A stretch of DNA of 64,000 bases from a bacterium D16-34 (GTDB lineage: Bacteria; Actinomycetota; Coriobacteriia; Coriobacteriales; Eggerthellaceae): the NCBI GenBank assembly GCA_003612515.1, contig RAZB01000005.1:124001-188000 (forward strand), in the 5' to 3' direction. A program made the translations under genes and the position numbers. Numbering within the stretch: the first letter of the stretch is position 1; each line of letters begins with the position of its first letter. Below the pieces are notes generated by a model, which was given only the letters and a program-made list of their open reading frames with translations, was not told where the DNA came from and did no database searches. Of this stretch, positions 18,266 through 26,856 are shown one piece after another.

Positions 18266-19023
18266 CCAAGCGCGTCATTCCTTGTATGGACGTAAAAGAT
18301 GGTCGCGTTGTTAAGGGCGTTAATTTCGTCAACTTGCGTGACGCGGGTGATCCTATTGAGCTTGCCTCTCGCTATGATGAACAAAAGGCAGATGAGGTTA
18401 TCTTTTTGGACATCACCGCCACCAGTGATGATCGCGCCACCACAATAGATCTTGCTTCGCGAGCTTCTGCTGAGCTGCATTTGCCCTATTGCGTTGGTGG
18501 CGGGTTTCGAAGTGTCGAAGATATAAGAACGATGATTGCTGCTGGAGCGGATAAGGTTTCCATCAATTCGGCAGCTGTGGCAAATCCAGAGCTTATAACG
18601 CAAGCTGCGCGCGCATTTGGGACGCAGGCAATTTTATGCGCTATTGATGCAAAAGCAGTTCCTGGAAACCCTAACAAATGGGAAGTGTATGTTGCGGGAG
18701 GTCGCAAAGCCACTGGTATTGATGCGGTTGCATGGGCGAGGGAAGCGCAGGCGCGAGGAGCGGGAGAGATCCTTTTAACCAGTATGGATAGGGATGGGTC
18801 TCGCGATGGTTTTGATTGTGCGCTGACGCGTGCAGTGGCACGTGCGGTAGATATTCCCGTTATCGCATCGGGTGGTGTTGGCAAGCTTGAGCATTTTGCT
18901 GAAGGCATTTTAGAGGGCGAAGCTGATGCAGTTTTGGCTGCAAGTGTTTTTCACTTTGGAGAGTTGACCATTCGCCAAGTGAAAGAACATATGCGCTCAT
19001 GCGGAATTGAAGTGCGACTTTAG
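18259..19023 (+). CDS. hisF: Imidazole glycerol phosphate synthase, cyclase subunit
   Basis: Partner of HisH, making imidazole glycerol phosphate and AICAR. 254 residues. Catalytic Asp in [14 protein letters not shown] and second Asp in [13 protein letters not shown]; phosphate loops VGGGFRS and ASGGVGK. The start overlaps the hisA stop. Confidence 0.96.
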   Translation: MLAKRVIPCMDVKDGRVVKGVNFVNLRDAGDPIELASRYDEQKADEVIFLDITATSDDRATTIDLASRASAELHLPYCVGGGFRSVEDIRTMIAAGADKVSINSAAVANPELITQAARAFGTQAILCAIDAKAVPGNPNKWEVYVAGGRKATGIDAVAWAREAQARGAGEILLTSMDRDGSRDGFDCALTRAVARAVDIPVIASGGVGKLEHFAEGILEGEADAVLAASVFHFGELTIRQVKEHMRSCGIEVRL

Positions 19024-19056
19024 CTTCCAGATCCAGTTCGTTTGAAAGGGCAAACC

Positions 19057-19383
19057 GTGCAACTTCCCGAGCTTGCATTCAATGAGGCAGGATTGATTCC
19101 CTGTATTGTTCAAGATGTGTCCACCAACGAGGTCTTAATGATGGCATGGATGAATGCTGAGTCTCTTGCGCTTACCCTTGAGCGCAAGCAAACGGTTTTT
19201 TGGTCAAGATCACGCCAGGAGCTCTGGCATAAGGGCGCTACCAGCGGAAATGTACAAGATCTCGTTGAGCTTCGCTACGATTGTGATGCCGATACGTTGT
19301 TGGCACTGGTCAGACCTCACGGGCCGGCCTGCCATACGGGAGCGCAGAGTTGTTTTTACCGCTCAATAGACTTAGAAGCTTAA
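19057..19383 (+). CDS. hisI: Phosphoribosyl-AMP cyclohydrolase
   Basis: Opens the adenine ring of PR-AMP; zinc enzyme. 108 residues from the GTG at 19057 (AAAGGG about 8 bases upstream); a TTG at 19042 is possible. Hallmarks: [41 protein letters not shown] with the zinc cysteines. It is the cyclohydrolase domain only, without the HisE pyrophosphohydrolase domain found in bifunctional HisIE. Last gene of the operon. Confidence 0.94.
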   Translation: MQLPELAFNEAGLIPCIVQDVSTNEVLMMAWMNAESLALTLERKQTVFWSRSRQELWHKGATSGNVQDLVELRYDCDADTLLALVRPHGPACHTGAQSCFYRSIDLEA

Positions 19384-19388
19384 AAGCC

Positions 19389-19417
19389 TTGCGTAAGCTG
19401 CAGGTATGCGCTACGAT
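19389..19417 (+). promoter_or_regulatory. Predicted promoter for the transaldolase-rho unit
   Basis: TTGCGT (19389-19394) and TACGAT (19412-19417) are 17 bases apart, just behind hisI and about 140 bases before the transaldolase ATG. Confidence 0.45.
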
Positions 19418-19558
19418 GAATTCATTCTTTGCGATTCTGCCAAAGAAGTCATTTCCACCTTTGTCATTTGAATTCACTTGAAGTATGCCTTTGTGTGCAT
19501 AAAGAGACTTAGTGTGCAGTTTCGCGAACAGCAAACCCTTATAAGAGAAGAGGACGGG

Positions 19559-20239
19559 ATGAAGTTTTTCCTTGACACCGCTGATTTAGCCGAAATCGAA
19601 GAGGCGGCATCGTGGGGAGTTCTTGCAGGAGTTACCACCAATCCTACGCTTTATGCGCGCACTGGTGGCAAGCTTGCGGATTTTCACAATCACATTAAGC
19701 GTATTTGCGAATTGGTCGACGGACCGGTTTCAGCCGAAAGTGTTGCTATGACACGCGATGAGATTGTTCGTGATGGTCGCGAATTGGCGGCATTGGCACC
19801 TAATGTGGTGGTGAAAGTTCCAACCATGATTGAGGGTTTGGCTGCAACAAAGCAGTTGGCAAGCGAGGGCATTCCGGTGAATATGACCTTGTGCTTTACG
19901 GTTCCGCAAGCCATTATGGCTGCTCGTGCGGGCGCTCGTTATATCTCGCCTTTTGTTGGCCGTTTCGACGACATTGCCGAAGATGGCTTGGCGCAACTCG
20001 CCGATGTTATTGCTGCTTTAGGTAACTATGATTTTACTGAGGCGGGCATCAATAATGAGTCAGTTGAGGTAATTGCTGCTTCAGTTCGCTCTCCGCATCA
20101 TGTGGCGCAGGCGGCATTAATGGGTGCCGATATTGCCACTGTTCCTTTTGCAACATTGAAAAAATGTGTACAACATCCGCTTACTGATCGCGGTTTGGAC
20201 TCATTTTTGAAGGACTGGGAGAAAGTACAAAACGCATGA
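19559..20239 (+). CDS. tal: Transaldolase, FSA/TalC type
   Basis: Small class I aldolase of the pentose phosphate pathway, or fructose-6-phosphate aldolase; the two cannot be separated safely by eye. 226 residues, typical for the short subfamily: MKFFLDTADL at the N-terminus, GVTTNPTL, Schiff-base Lys86 in VVVKVPT, ISPFVGRFDD. The ATG at 19559 has AGAGGA upstream; an upstream in-frame start at 19478 would add residues foreign to the family. Overlaps rho by 4 bases (ATGA). Confidence 0.93.
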   Translation: MKFFLDTADLAEIEEAASWGVLAGVTTNPTLYARTGGKLADFHNHIKRICELVDGPVSAESVAMTRDEIVRDGRELAALAPNVVVKVPTMIEGLAATKQLASEGIPVNMTLCFTVPQAIMAARAGARYISPFVGRFDDIAEDGLAQLADVIAALGNYDFTEAGINNESVEVIAASVRSPHHVAQAALMGADIATVPFATLKKCVQHPLTDRGLDSFLKDWEKVQNA

Positions 20240-21825
20240 GTGAAAATGAAGTAGAGAAGGATAATTCTTCATCAGCATCTGAGAAGAAGCCTGCTACGCC
20301 AGGTCGCGCTCGTCGCAAGAGCGTGAAGGTACAGTCTCGTTCTGCGTCAAGTGCGCGCAAGCAAAGCGAAGAGGCTGCAGAAGCAAGCGAAGAGAAGGCT
20401 GCTCAGAGCAAAGAGCAGAAATCTCAGAAGCAAAATAGCAAGCAAAAGCAGAATAAAAATCAGCGTCAAAACAATCACCAAAACCAAAATCAGCGACGCA
20501 ATCGCCGCCAACATAACAGTGGCAATCGTGAAGTTGTTCCGAGCGTCTCTAAAGAAGAGTTGGCAAAGCTTAAAGTGGTTGACTTGAAAGCAAAGGCCGC
20601 TGAGCTTGATCTTGATGTGACCGGTCTTAAGAAGGCCGAACTTGTTGACGCGGTATTTGATGCGTCAGTGAAAGCAGAAGGCTTCATTGAGGTTGAAGGT
20701 GTTTTAGACATCCTTGCTGATGGTTACGGCTTTTTGCGCACGCAAGGTTATCTGCCTTCTGAGACCGATTGCTATGTGGGGCTTTCAACTATTCGCCGCA
20801 ATGGTTTGCGCAAGGGCGACTTGGTAACCGGACAGACTCGTCCTGCTCGCGAGAACGAGAAGTTTGCTGCCATCCAGAAGGTGTCCGCAATCAATGGCAA
20901 GCCGATTGATCAGATTGGTCAGCGCGTGCGTTTTGGAGACTTAACGCCGGTTTATCCTGATGAAGTGCTTACCATGGAACATGGTAAAAACACCACGACC
21001 GCGCGCGTGATCGACTTGGTTTCACCCATTGGCAAAGGCCAGCGTGGTCTTATCGTGTCGCCTCCGAAAGCGGGCAAAACCACCATCCTCAAAGATATTG
21101 CTGCTTCAATTTCTGCCAACAATCCTGAAGTACACCTCATGTGTCTTTTGGTTGATGAGCGCCCTGAAGAAGTAACTGACATGGAGCGTTCAATTCGAGG
21201 CGAGGTAATCTCATCAACCTTCGATATGCCCACCGAAAACCATATTGCGGTAGCTGAGTTGGTTATTGAGCGCGCAAAGCGTTTGGTCGAAGATGGTCGT
21301 GACGTCGTAATTTTGTTGGACTCAATCACTCGTTTGGCGCGCGCTTATAACTTAGCGCAACCGGCTTCTGGTCGTATTTTGTCAGGTGGTGTTGATTCAA
21401 CGGCACTTTATCCGCCGAAGCGATTCTTAGGCGCTGCGCGTAATATTGAAAATGGCGGCAGTCTTACCATTTTGGCATCGGCTTTGGTAGATACCGGCTC
21501 AAAGATGGACGAAGTTATCTTTGAAGAGTTTAAAGGCACGGGCAATATGGAGCTTAAGCTTGATCGCAACCTTGCTGATCGTCGTATCTTCCCGGCTATT
21601 GATCCGGTTGCATCAGGCACACGCAAAGAAGAGTTGCTCTTAGACATGCAAGAGGCGCCGCTTATTTGGGCAGTTCGTCGCATTTTGGCAAACATGAACT
21701 CAACCGAACGCTCTATGGATATGCTTATTAAATCCTTGAAGCAAACTGATAACAACCAAGAGTTTCTTGTTCGCACCGCGAAGAAAGCTCAGCAATCAAA
21801 AGGAGATGGTGTCATAGAGCTCTAA
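20236..21825 (+). CDS. rho: Transcription termination factor Rho
   Basis: Hexameric RNA helicase that ends transcription. 529 residues, longer than the ~420 of E. coli. Residues ~10-95 form a low-complexity insert rich in Lys, Gln, Asn, Arg and Ser, a feature of actinobacterial Rho that is thought to add RNA binding. Then come the Rho-N helical domain (~100-145), the RNA-binding cold-shock-like domain ([13 protein letters not shown]) and the ATPase core with [15 protein letters not shown] and [13 protein letters not shown]. Translationally coupled to the transaldolase; a terminator follows. Confidence 0.97.
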   Translation: MSENEVEKDNSSSASEKKPATPGRARRKSVKVQSRSASSARKQSEEAAEASEEKAAQSKEQKSQKQNSKQKQNKNQRQNNHQNQNQRRNRRQHNSGNREVVPSVSKEELAKLKVVDLKAKAAELDLDVTGLKKAELVDAVFDASVKAEGFIEVEGVLDILADGYGFLRTQGYLPSETDCYVGLSTIRRNGLRKGDLVTGQTRPARENEKFAAIQKVSAINGKPIDQIGQRVRFGDLTPVYPDEVLTMEHGKNTTTARVIDLVSPIGKGQRGLIVSPPKAGKTTILKDIAASISANNPEVHLMCLLVDERPEEVTDMERSIRGEVISSTFDMPTENHIAVAELVIERAKRLVEDGRDVVILLDSITRLARAYNLAQPASGRILSGGVDSTALYPPKRFLGAARNIENGGSLTILASALVDTGSKMDEVIFEEFKGTGNMELKLDRNLADRRIFPAIDPVASGTRKEELLLDMQEAPLIWAVRRILANMNSTERSMDMLIKSLKQTDNNQEFLVRTAKKAQQSKGDGVIEL

Positions 21826-21864
21826 GATGCATCAGAGTATCTTTAGCTTCATGGAACCATCGTG

Positions 21865-21890
21865 AAACCGCGCTCTGTTTGCGCGGTTTT
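21865..21890 (+). terminator. Intrinsic terminator behind rho
   Basis: Stem AAACCGCGC / GCGCGGTTT with a 7-base loop, ending in a TTTT run. Confidence 0.85.
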
Positions 21891-21939
21891 GCCACGTATG
21901 GGGTAGTATTAGCCTGGTACGTCTTGAGAAGGGATTGAC

Positions 21940-22974
21940 GTGGATAATAACTTTCAAAACCAAGTATGGGGACAACCTGCATCGCCGCAGCAACCTCCTG
22001 TACAACCACAACCTCAACCAGCTCAGCCGGTGTATGGTGCACCAGTTAATCCAACTATTCCGGTTTATGCGCAGGCACCTGCTGCGCCTCAGGCAAAAAA
22101 GAGCCATGGCTGGATTATTGCGCTCGTGTGCATCGTTGCTGTGTTTTTGCTTTGCGCAATTGGCATGTGGTCGTGCACCTCAATTGCGTCTTCTTCCGTA
22201 AATATGCTCAGCCCGTTTGCCAGCATGTCTTCGTCAATGTATACATCTGACATAGATTATCTTACTGACGACACGATTGCTGTGATTAACATTGATGGCA
22301 CTATCGGATACGATGGCAGCACTTCTTCTCCGGAAGGGCTGAAAGAGCAACTTGATATCGCATCGGATAATCCGCATATCAAAGCTGTTGTTTTGCGTGT
22401 TAATTCCGGTGGTGGTGAGGCAACTGCTGGCGAAGAGATGTCCACCTATGTTCGCGACTTCGACAAGCCAGTTGTTGTTTCTAGTGCGTCTTTGAATGCG
22501 TCAGCTGCATATGAAATCTCAAGTCAATCGGATTATATTTTTACCGCAAAAACGACCTCTATCGGCGCTATTGGTACCGCCATGCAGATAACCGATATGT
22601 CAGGTCTTATGGACAAGCTTGGCATTGATGTAGATACCATCACCAGTTCAGAGAGCAAAGATTCAAGCTATGGGTATCGTCCCTTAACCGACGAAGAGCG
22701 CGAATACTATCAATCAATGGTGGATCAGATCAACGCGACCTTTATTGAGGCGGTTGCCGAAGGTCGCGACATGAGCATCGAAGAGGTGCAAAACCTTGCA
22801 AATGGTATGACATTTACTGGTATGGAAGCGGTCGAAAATGGTCTTGCTGATGAAATTGGTACGCGTGAAGATGCTTTGGATAAGGCAGCTGAACTTGCGG
22901 GCATTTCTCGCTACTCAGTAATAGAACTTGCACCATACGATACTGATCTTTCAAGCTTGTTAGGTATGCTTTAA
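21940..22974 (+). CDS. sppA: Signal peptide peptidase SppA, short form
   Basis: Membrane protease (family S49) that degrades released signal peptides and other membrane debris. 344 residues from a GTG with AAGGGA upstream. The first ~50 residues are Pro/Gln-rich and cytoplasmic, one membrane helix spans ~58-79, then the Clp-like fold follows outside. The Ser-Lys pair fits Ser188 in NASAAY and Lys240 in SSESKDSS; the 52-residue spacing equals that of the Bacillus enzyme. DEIGTREDALDKAAELAG is the usual C-terminal block. Likely in one transcript with the next gene, 12 bases away. Confidence 0.92.
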   Translation: MDNNFQNQVWGQPASPQQPPVQPQPQPAQPVYGAPVNPTIPVYAQAPAAPQAKKSHGWIIALVCIVAVFLLCAIGMWSCTSIASSSVNMLSPFASMSSSMYTSDIDYLTDDTIAVINIDGTIGYDGSTSSPEGLKEQLDIASDNPHIKAVVLRVNSGGGEATAGEEMSTYVRDFDKPVVVSSASLNASAAYEISSQSDYIFTAKTTSIGAIGTAMQITDMSGLMDKLGIDVDTITSSESKDSSYGYRPLTDEEREYYQSMVDQINATFIEAVAEGRDMSIEEVQNLANGMTFTGMEAVENGLADEIGTREDALDKAAELAGISRYSVIELAPYDTDLSSLLGML

Positions 22975-22986
22975 GGAGTTGTCACG

Positions 22987-25065
22987 ATGACCATGCCAGC
23001 TGAAAACACACCTAATGAATCGAGGGAGGCCTTGATGTCTACTGATGCTCTGCAATCTCGCAAAACGCCCGCATGGCCAAAGCGAGCAGTTGTGACGGCC
23101 GGCATGCCATATGGCAATAAGCCTTTGCACTTCGGTCATATTGGTGGTGTGTTTGTACCAGCCGATGCGTTTGCTCGCTTCTTGCGTGATCGCATAGGTA
23201 AGGAAAACGTGCGTTTTATAAGCGGCACCGACTGCTTTGGTTCGCCTATTAATGAGGGTTATCGCAAGCTCGTGGAAGCGGGCGAATTTGATGGCACTAT
23301 CGAAGATTATGTGTTGCGAAACCATGAAGCGCAAAAGCAAACCCTGGCCGCGTATGACATTTCGCTTTCAATTTATGAAGGCTCAAATATCGGTCACGCA
23401 GGAGATGTTCATCAGCTCATCTCAGAGAAGTTCATTGAAAAACTTCATGAAAACGGCTGGCTTCAACGAAAATCAACGCTGCAATTTTATGACCCTGAGG
23501 CACAAACCTTCTTGAATGGTCGTCAAGTTGTAGGTCGTTGTCCAGTGCAAGGCTGCAAGTCAGAACATGCTTATGCAGACGAATGTGATTTAGGGCATAG
23601 CTATGCACCTGAAGACTTAATTGCGCCGAAGTCATCGATTACAGGCGTGACTCCCGAAATGCGTCCTGTTGATAACTGGTATTTTGATCTGCCAGCATTC
23701 AGGGACTATCTCAAAGGTTTCGTAGATGAGCTTGAAGCCGATCCTGAGATTCGCGCTATTGTGCCGCAAACCATTAAGGAGTTTTTGGCTCCTCCGGTAA
23801 TGTATGTCAAAAACGAAGAGCGCGAGCATTTTGATGCAATTGCTGATAAGTTGCCTTCATTTGAGTTGCGTGAAGCTTTGAAAGGCAAGCAAAGCTTTGA
23901 GGTTGAATTTGCAACTATTGATGAGCGAGATATGGCACGTGAGGTGCTTGAGGCTGAATCAATTCGCTTCAGAACAGGAAAGACGCTCGTTCCATTTAGA
24001 ATTACTGGCAATATTGAGTGGGGTGTAAAGGCTCCGGTCATTGACGGGCTTGAAGGCTTGACGGTGTGGTGTTGGCCGGAAAGTTTGTGGGCGCCGATGT
24101 CATTTACTATGGCCATCAACGACAAGATGGGGTTGCCGCGCGGCAGTTGGCGCGATTTCTGGTGTGACGAAGATGCCTGCGTCTATCAATTTATCGGACA
24201 AGACAATCTGTATTTTTATGGCGTTGCGCAACCTGCTATGATCGAAGCGCTGAGACCCGGGGATATCTTGTCACCTGGTGAGACAGAAAATCCTATTCGT
24301 CAAACGCGCCTGATTGCTAACCATCACATCTTATTCGGGGACAAGAAAGCCTCTTCGTCAGGTGCAGTAAAGCCTCCAACAGCTGATGCGTTGCTAGACT
24401 ATTATACGGTCGATCAACTTCGTGCCCACTTTTTGGCATTAGGCTTAGATCAAAAATCAGTTGGATTTAAGCCTAAAGTATTTGATGCAGATGAAGAAAA
24501 GCGCAATGATCCGCGTGTGGCTGATCCGGTCTTAAAAGAAGGCACATTGCTAACAAATGTCTTTAATCGGTTAGCTCGCAGTTGTTTTTATGAGGCTCAG
24601 AAAAACTTTGAGGGCTATATGCCACTCGGGTCAATATCTTGCGATGTTCGCCGCAAAGTTTTCGACACCTTTGTTGAATATGACCAGCTCATGTATAAAG
24701 TTGAGCTGCATTCAGTCATGACCTTAATGGATCAGTTTATCCGCTACGCAAATAAGTATTGGACTGATGGCATCAAAGCTGCCGAAGATGCGCAAGATAG
24801 CGATGCGCGCAGACAAGTGCTGATTGATTCGTTTTATTTGCTACGTGTTGCGACGTTGTTAATGCATCCGGTAGTGCCTGCAAGCACTGAGCGCATTTGC
24901 GATTATCTCAGCTTTGAATTCGACGATTTCTTTAGCTGGAATTATGACTTCGATTCTTGCGAGGAGCTTTGCTCTGCCGGCGAAATCTCAGAAGGCAAAC
25001 ATCGCATTCGTGAGTTGCCACCGCGTTTTGACTTTTTCGCAAAGCATCCATGCCAGCGCAAATAA
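22987..25065 (+). CDS. metG: Methionyl-tRNA-synthetase-like class I enzyme with altered KMSKS loop
   Basis: 692 residues. The N-terminal Rossmann fold has VTAGMPYGNKPLHFGHIGG with a HIGH-type motif HFGH at residues 48-51, a zinc-knuckle-like insert with cysteines at ~185-205 (CPVQGC, CDLGH), and WCWPESLWAP. The usual KMSKS site is KKASS at 453-457 (FGDKKASSSG), so the second Lys is replaced by Ser. The anticodon-binding helical region (TNVFNRLARSCF, FIRYANKYW) is present and the C-terminal tRNA-binding EMAP-like domain is not. MetRS family is clear; whether it is the housekeeping enzyme is open. ATG at 22987 has AAGGAG; the ATG at 23035 with GGAGG is an alternative. Confidence 0.82.
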   Translation: MTMPAENTPNESREALMSTDALQSRKTPAWPKRAVVTAGMPYGNKPLHFGHIGGVFVPADAFARFLRDRIGKENVRFISGTDCFGSPINEGYRKLVEAGEFDGTIEDYVLRNHEAQKQTLAAYDISLSIYEGSNIGHAGDVHQLISEKFIEKLHENGWLQRKSTLQFYDPEAQTFLNGRQVVGRCPVQGCKSEHAYADECDLGHSYAPEDLIAPKSSITGVTPEMRPVDNWYFDLPAFRDYLKGFVDELEADPEIRAIVPQTIKEFLAPPVMYVKNEEREHFDAIADKLPSFELREALKGKQSFEVEFATIDERDMAREVLEAESIRFRTGKTLVPFRITGNIEWGVKAPVIDGLEGLTVWCWPESLWAPMSFTMAINDKMGLPRGSWRDFWCDEDACVYQFIGQDNLYFYGVAQPAMIEALRPGDILSPGETENPIRQTRLIANHHILFGDKKASSSGAVKPPTADALLDYYTVDQLRAHFLALGLDQKSVGFKPKVFDADEEKRNDPRVADPVLKEGTLLTNVFNRLARSCFYEAQKNFEGYMPLGSISCDVRRKVFDTFVEYDQLMYKVELHSVMTLMDQFIRYANKYWTDGIKAAEDAQDSDARRQVLIDSFYLLRVATLLMHPVVPASTERICDYLSFEFDDFFSWNYDFDSCEELCSAGEISEGKHRIRELPPRFDFFAKHPCQRK

Positions 25066-25092
25066 CCTGCAATTTTGGAAAAGGCTTCTACG

Positions 25093-25578
25093 TTGCAGCA
25101 CGTTGATATTTACTCAGATGGTTCTTCTCGTGGCAACCCCGGTCCAGGGGGCTATGGCACTATACTTCGCTTTGTTGACGAAGCAGGGGTTGCCCACGAA
25201 AGAGAACTGAGTTGTGGCTATATTCGCACGACAAACAATCGTATGGAGCTTTTAGGTGCCATTGTGGGTTTGGAGGCACTGAAGCGTCCATGCGAGATTA
25301 CGTTATATACCGATTCCCAATATGTGGTAAACGCTTTTGAACAGCATTGGATTGATGGCTGGCTTCGCAAAGGGTGGAAAAACGCCCAAAAACAACCGGT
25401 AAAAAATAAGGATTTGTGGCAGAGGCTTTTGGCGGCAAAAAAAGATCACGATGTGACCTTTGTCTGGGTTAAAGGGCATGCGGGGCATGCTGAAAATGAG
25501 CGCTGCGACATGCTTGCAACACAAGCAGCGGATGGGTTATCGCTTTGTGTTGACGAAGGTTTCGAAACGAATTTGTGA
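25093..25578 (+). CDS. rnhA: Ribonuclease HI
   Basis: Cleaves RNA in RNA-DNA hybrids. I take the TTG at 25093, because GGAAAAGG lies about 8 bases upstream and the protein then begins directly with the first beta strand ([16 protein letters not shown]); an earlier TTG at 25075 has no ribosome site. The four catalytic acids are present: Asp in YSDGS, Glu in NNRMEL, Asp in YTDSQYV and Asp in ENERCDMLA. About 161 residues, with the basic-protrusion region [12 protein letters not shown] of the E. coli type. Confidence 0.93.
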   Translation: MQHVDIYSDGSSRGNPGPGGYGTILRFVDEAGVAHERELSCGYIRTTNNRMELLGAIVGLEALKRPCEITLYTDSQYVVNAFEQHWIDGWLRKGWKNAQKQPVKNKDLWQRLLAAKKDHDVTFVWVKGHAGHAENERCDMLATQAADGLSLCVDEGFETNL

Positions 25579-25605
25579 TCAATCCACCGTATTTAGTGTT
25601 TTCTT

Positions 25606-25674
25606 ATGTTTCGGTTCCACACTATGGTGTGTTTTTGGTACCATGCTTGAAACATCGAAGCACCCGTTGGGTGC
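25606..25674 (+). promoter_or_regulatory. Structured leader / terminator before the NlpC/P60 gene
   Basis: Three nested or consecutive stems: outer ATGTTTC/GAAACAT (25606-25612/25649-25655), inner CACAC-TATG-GTGTG followed by TTTTT (25618-25636), then GCACCC-GTT-GGGTGC (25660-25674), which ends 15 bases before the ATG. The inner stem may terminate rnhA transcription, or the set may be a regulatory leader. It does not match a ydaO/c-di-AMP riboswitch as far as I can see. Confidence 0.4.
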
Positions 25675-25689
25675 AAAGAGAGGTTTCTC

Positions 25690-26847
25690 ATGATGAATTC
25701 TTTGTCGCGCCTATCTTATCGCGCGGGTGTGGTTTTTGTAGTAGTGGCACTTCTTTGTGGATGCTTGGTACCCATGCAAGCATTTGCTGCTCCGACCTCT
25801 AGTGAAAAGCAAGCCGAAGCTCAATCTGCGCTCATTTCGCTCAATGCAATGCAATCAGCGCTCGAACAGGCTTCTAACGATTATTATCTGGCGCTTGATG
25901 AGCAGCAGGCAGCTGAGCAAGCATGTAAAGATGCTCAAGCGCGCATCGATAGTGCTACCGAAGAGATTGCCGGGTTGCAAGAGCGTCTTGGCCAGCGCGT
26001 GAACCGAATGTATCGCCAGGGCACCTCATCATTTTTGGACGTCTTATTAGGCGCCACTTCTTTTGATGAGCTTTCTTATGCCTGGGATGTATTAATGAGT
26101 GTTAACGAAAATGATGCTGATTTGGTTCGTCAGACAAAAGAGCTTCGCGAAGAGATTGAGTCTCAAAAAGCAGTTTTAGATGAGCAATCGCAGCGCGCGG
26201 CCGAAAAGGCTGAAGAGGCACGCAAAATTCAATCTGAAGCAGAGGCTACCGTAGCAAGTATTCAAGCAACCTATGATAGCTTGAGTGCAGAAGCTGCAGA
26301 ACTGCTCGAGCAAGAGCGCCAGGCACAAATTGCAGCCGAGGAGGCGGCGGCTCAAGCTGTCGTGGATGCAGCTATAGCAGATGCACGGGCAAAACAAGAC
26401 GAAGCTTTAAACGACCCAACACCTGACAATAACCAAACCGATGAGTCTGCTTCTTCGTCGGAATCTCAAGATCAAACTCAAACGGATCAGACTACCTCTG
26501 CACCGTCGTTTACCCCAACCTACAATGCGGTAACTGGTAATGCTATTGTGGACAGGGCATATGGTTGTTTGGGTGCAGGATATGAATATAATACGTGCGG
26601 TCCGTCAACGTTTGACTGTTCAGGGCTTGTGAGTTATGCGCTTACGGGAAGTTATACGCGCGTGGGATCAACCTATACCTTTATGGGGTACCCGCAGGTA
26701 AGCGACCCGCAGCCGGGGGATATTGCAGTTAATGCCGAACATTGCGGAATTTATATTGGTGGCGGTCAAATGATCCATGCGGCAACGTATGGGGTAGGGG
26801 TAATCACCGGACCTGTTCAAGGTGGAATGATCTTTGTGCGTCCTTAA
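25690..26847 (+). CDS. Secreted NlpC/P60 peptidoglycan hydrolase with coiled coil
   Basis: Exported cell-wall endopeptidase of the PcsB/CwlO/RipA type. 385 residues: signal peptide (~1-35, ending in MQAFAAP), a long Ala/Glu/Gln-rich coiled coil (~40-235), a Ser/Thr/Gln/Asp-rich linker (~240-275) and a C-terminal NlpC/P60 domain with Cys310 in FDCSGLVSYAL, His351 in EHCGIYIG and His363 in MIHAA. In PcsB-like proteins the coiled coil holds the enzyme inactive until an FtsEX-type complex releases it; that role here is inference. Confidence 0.92.
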   Translation: MMNSLSRLSYRAGVVFVVVALLCGCLVPMQAFAAPTSSEKQAEAQSALISLNAMQSALEQASNDYYLALDEQQAAEQACKDAQARIDSATEEIAGLQERLGQRVNRMYRQGTSSFLDVLLGATSFDELSYAWDVLMSVNENDADLVRQTKELREEIESQKAVLDEQSQRAAEKAEEARKIQSEAEATVASIQATYDSLSAEAAELLEQERQAQIAAEEAAAQAVVDAAIADARAKQDEALNDPTPDNNQTDESASSSESQDQTQTDQTTSAPSFTPTYNAVTGNAIVDRAYGCLGAGYEYNTCGPSTFDCSGLVSYALTGSYTRVGSTYTFMGYPQVSDPQPGDIAVNAEHCGIYIGGGQMIHAATYGVGVITGPVQGGMIFVRP

Positions 26848-26856
26848 GGGGGAATC

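Noticed and set aside
25579-25689. ydaO/c-di-AMP riboswitch before the NlpC/P60 gene
   Set aside because: Gap too short and consensus not seen; only simple stems.
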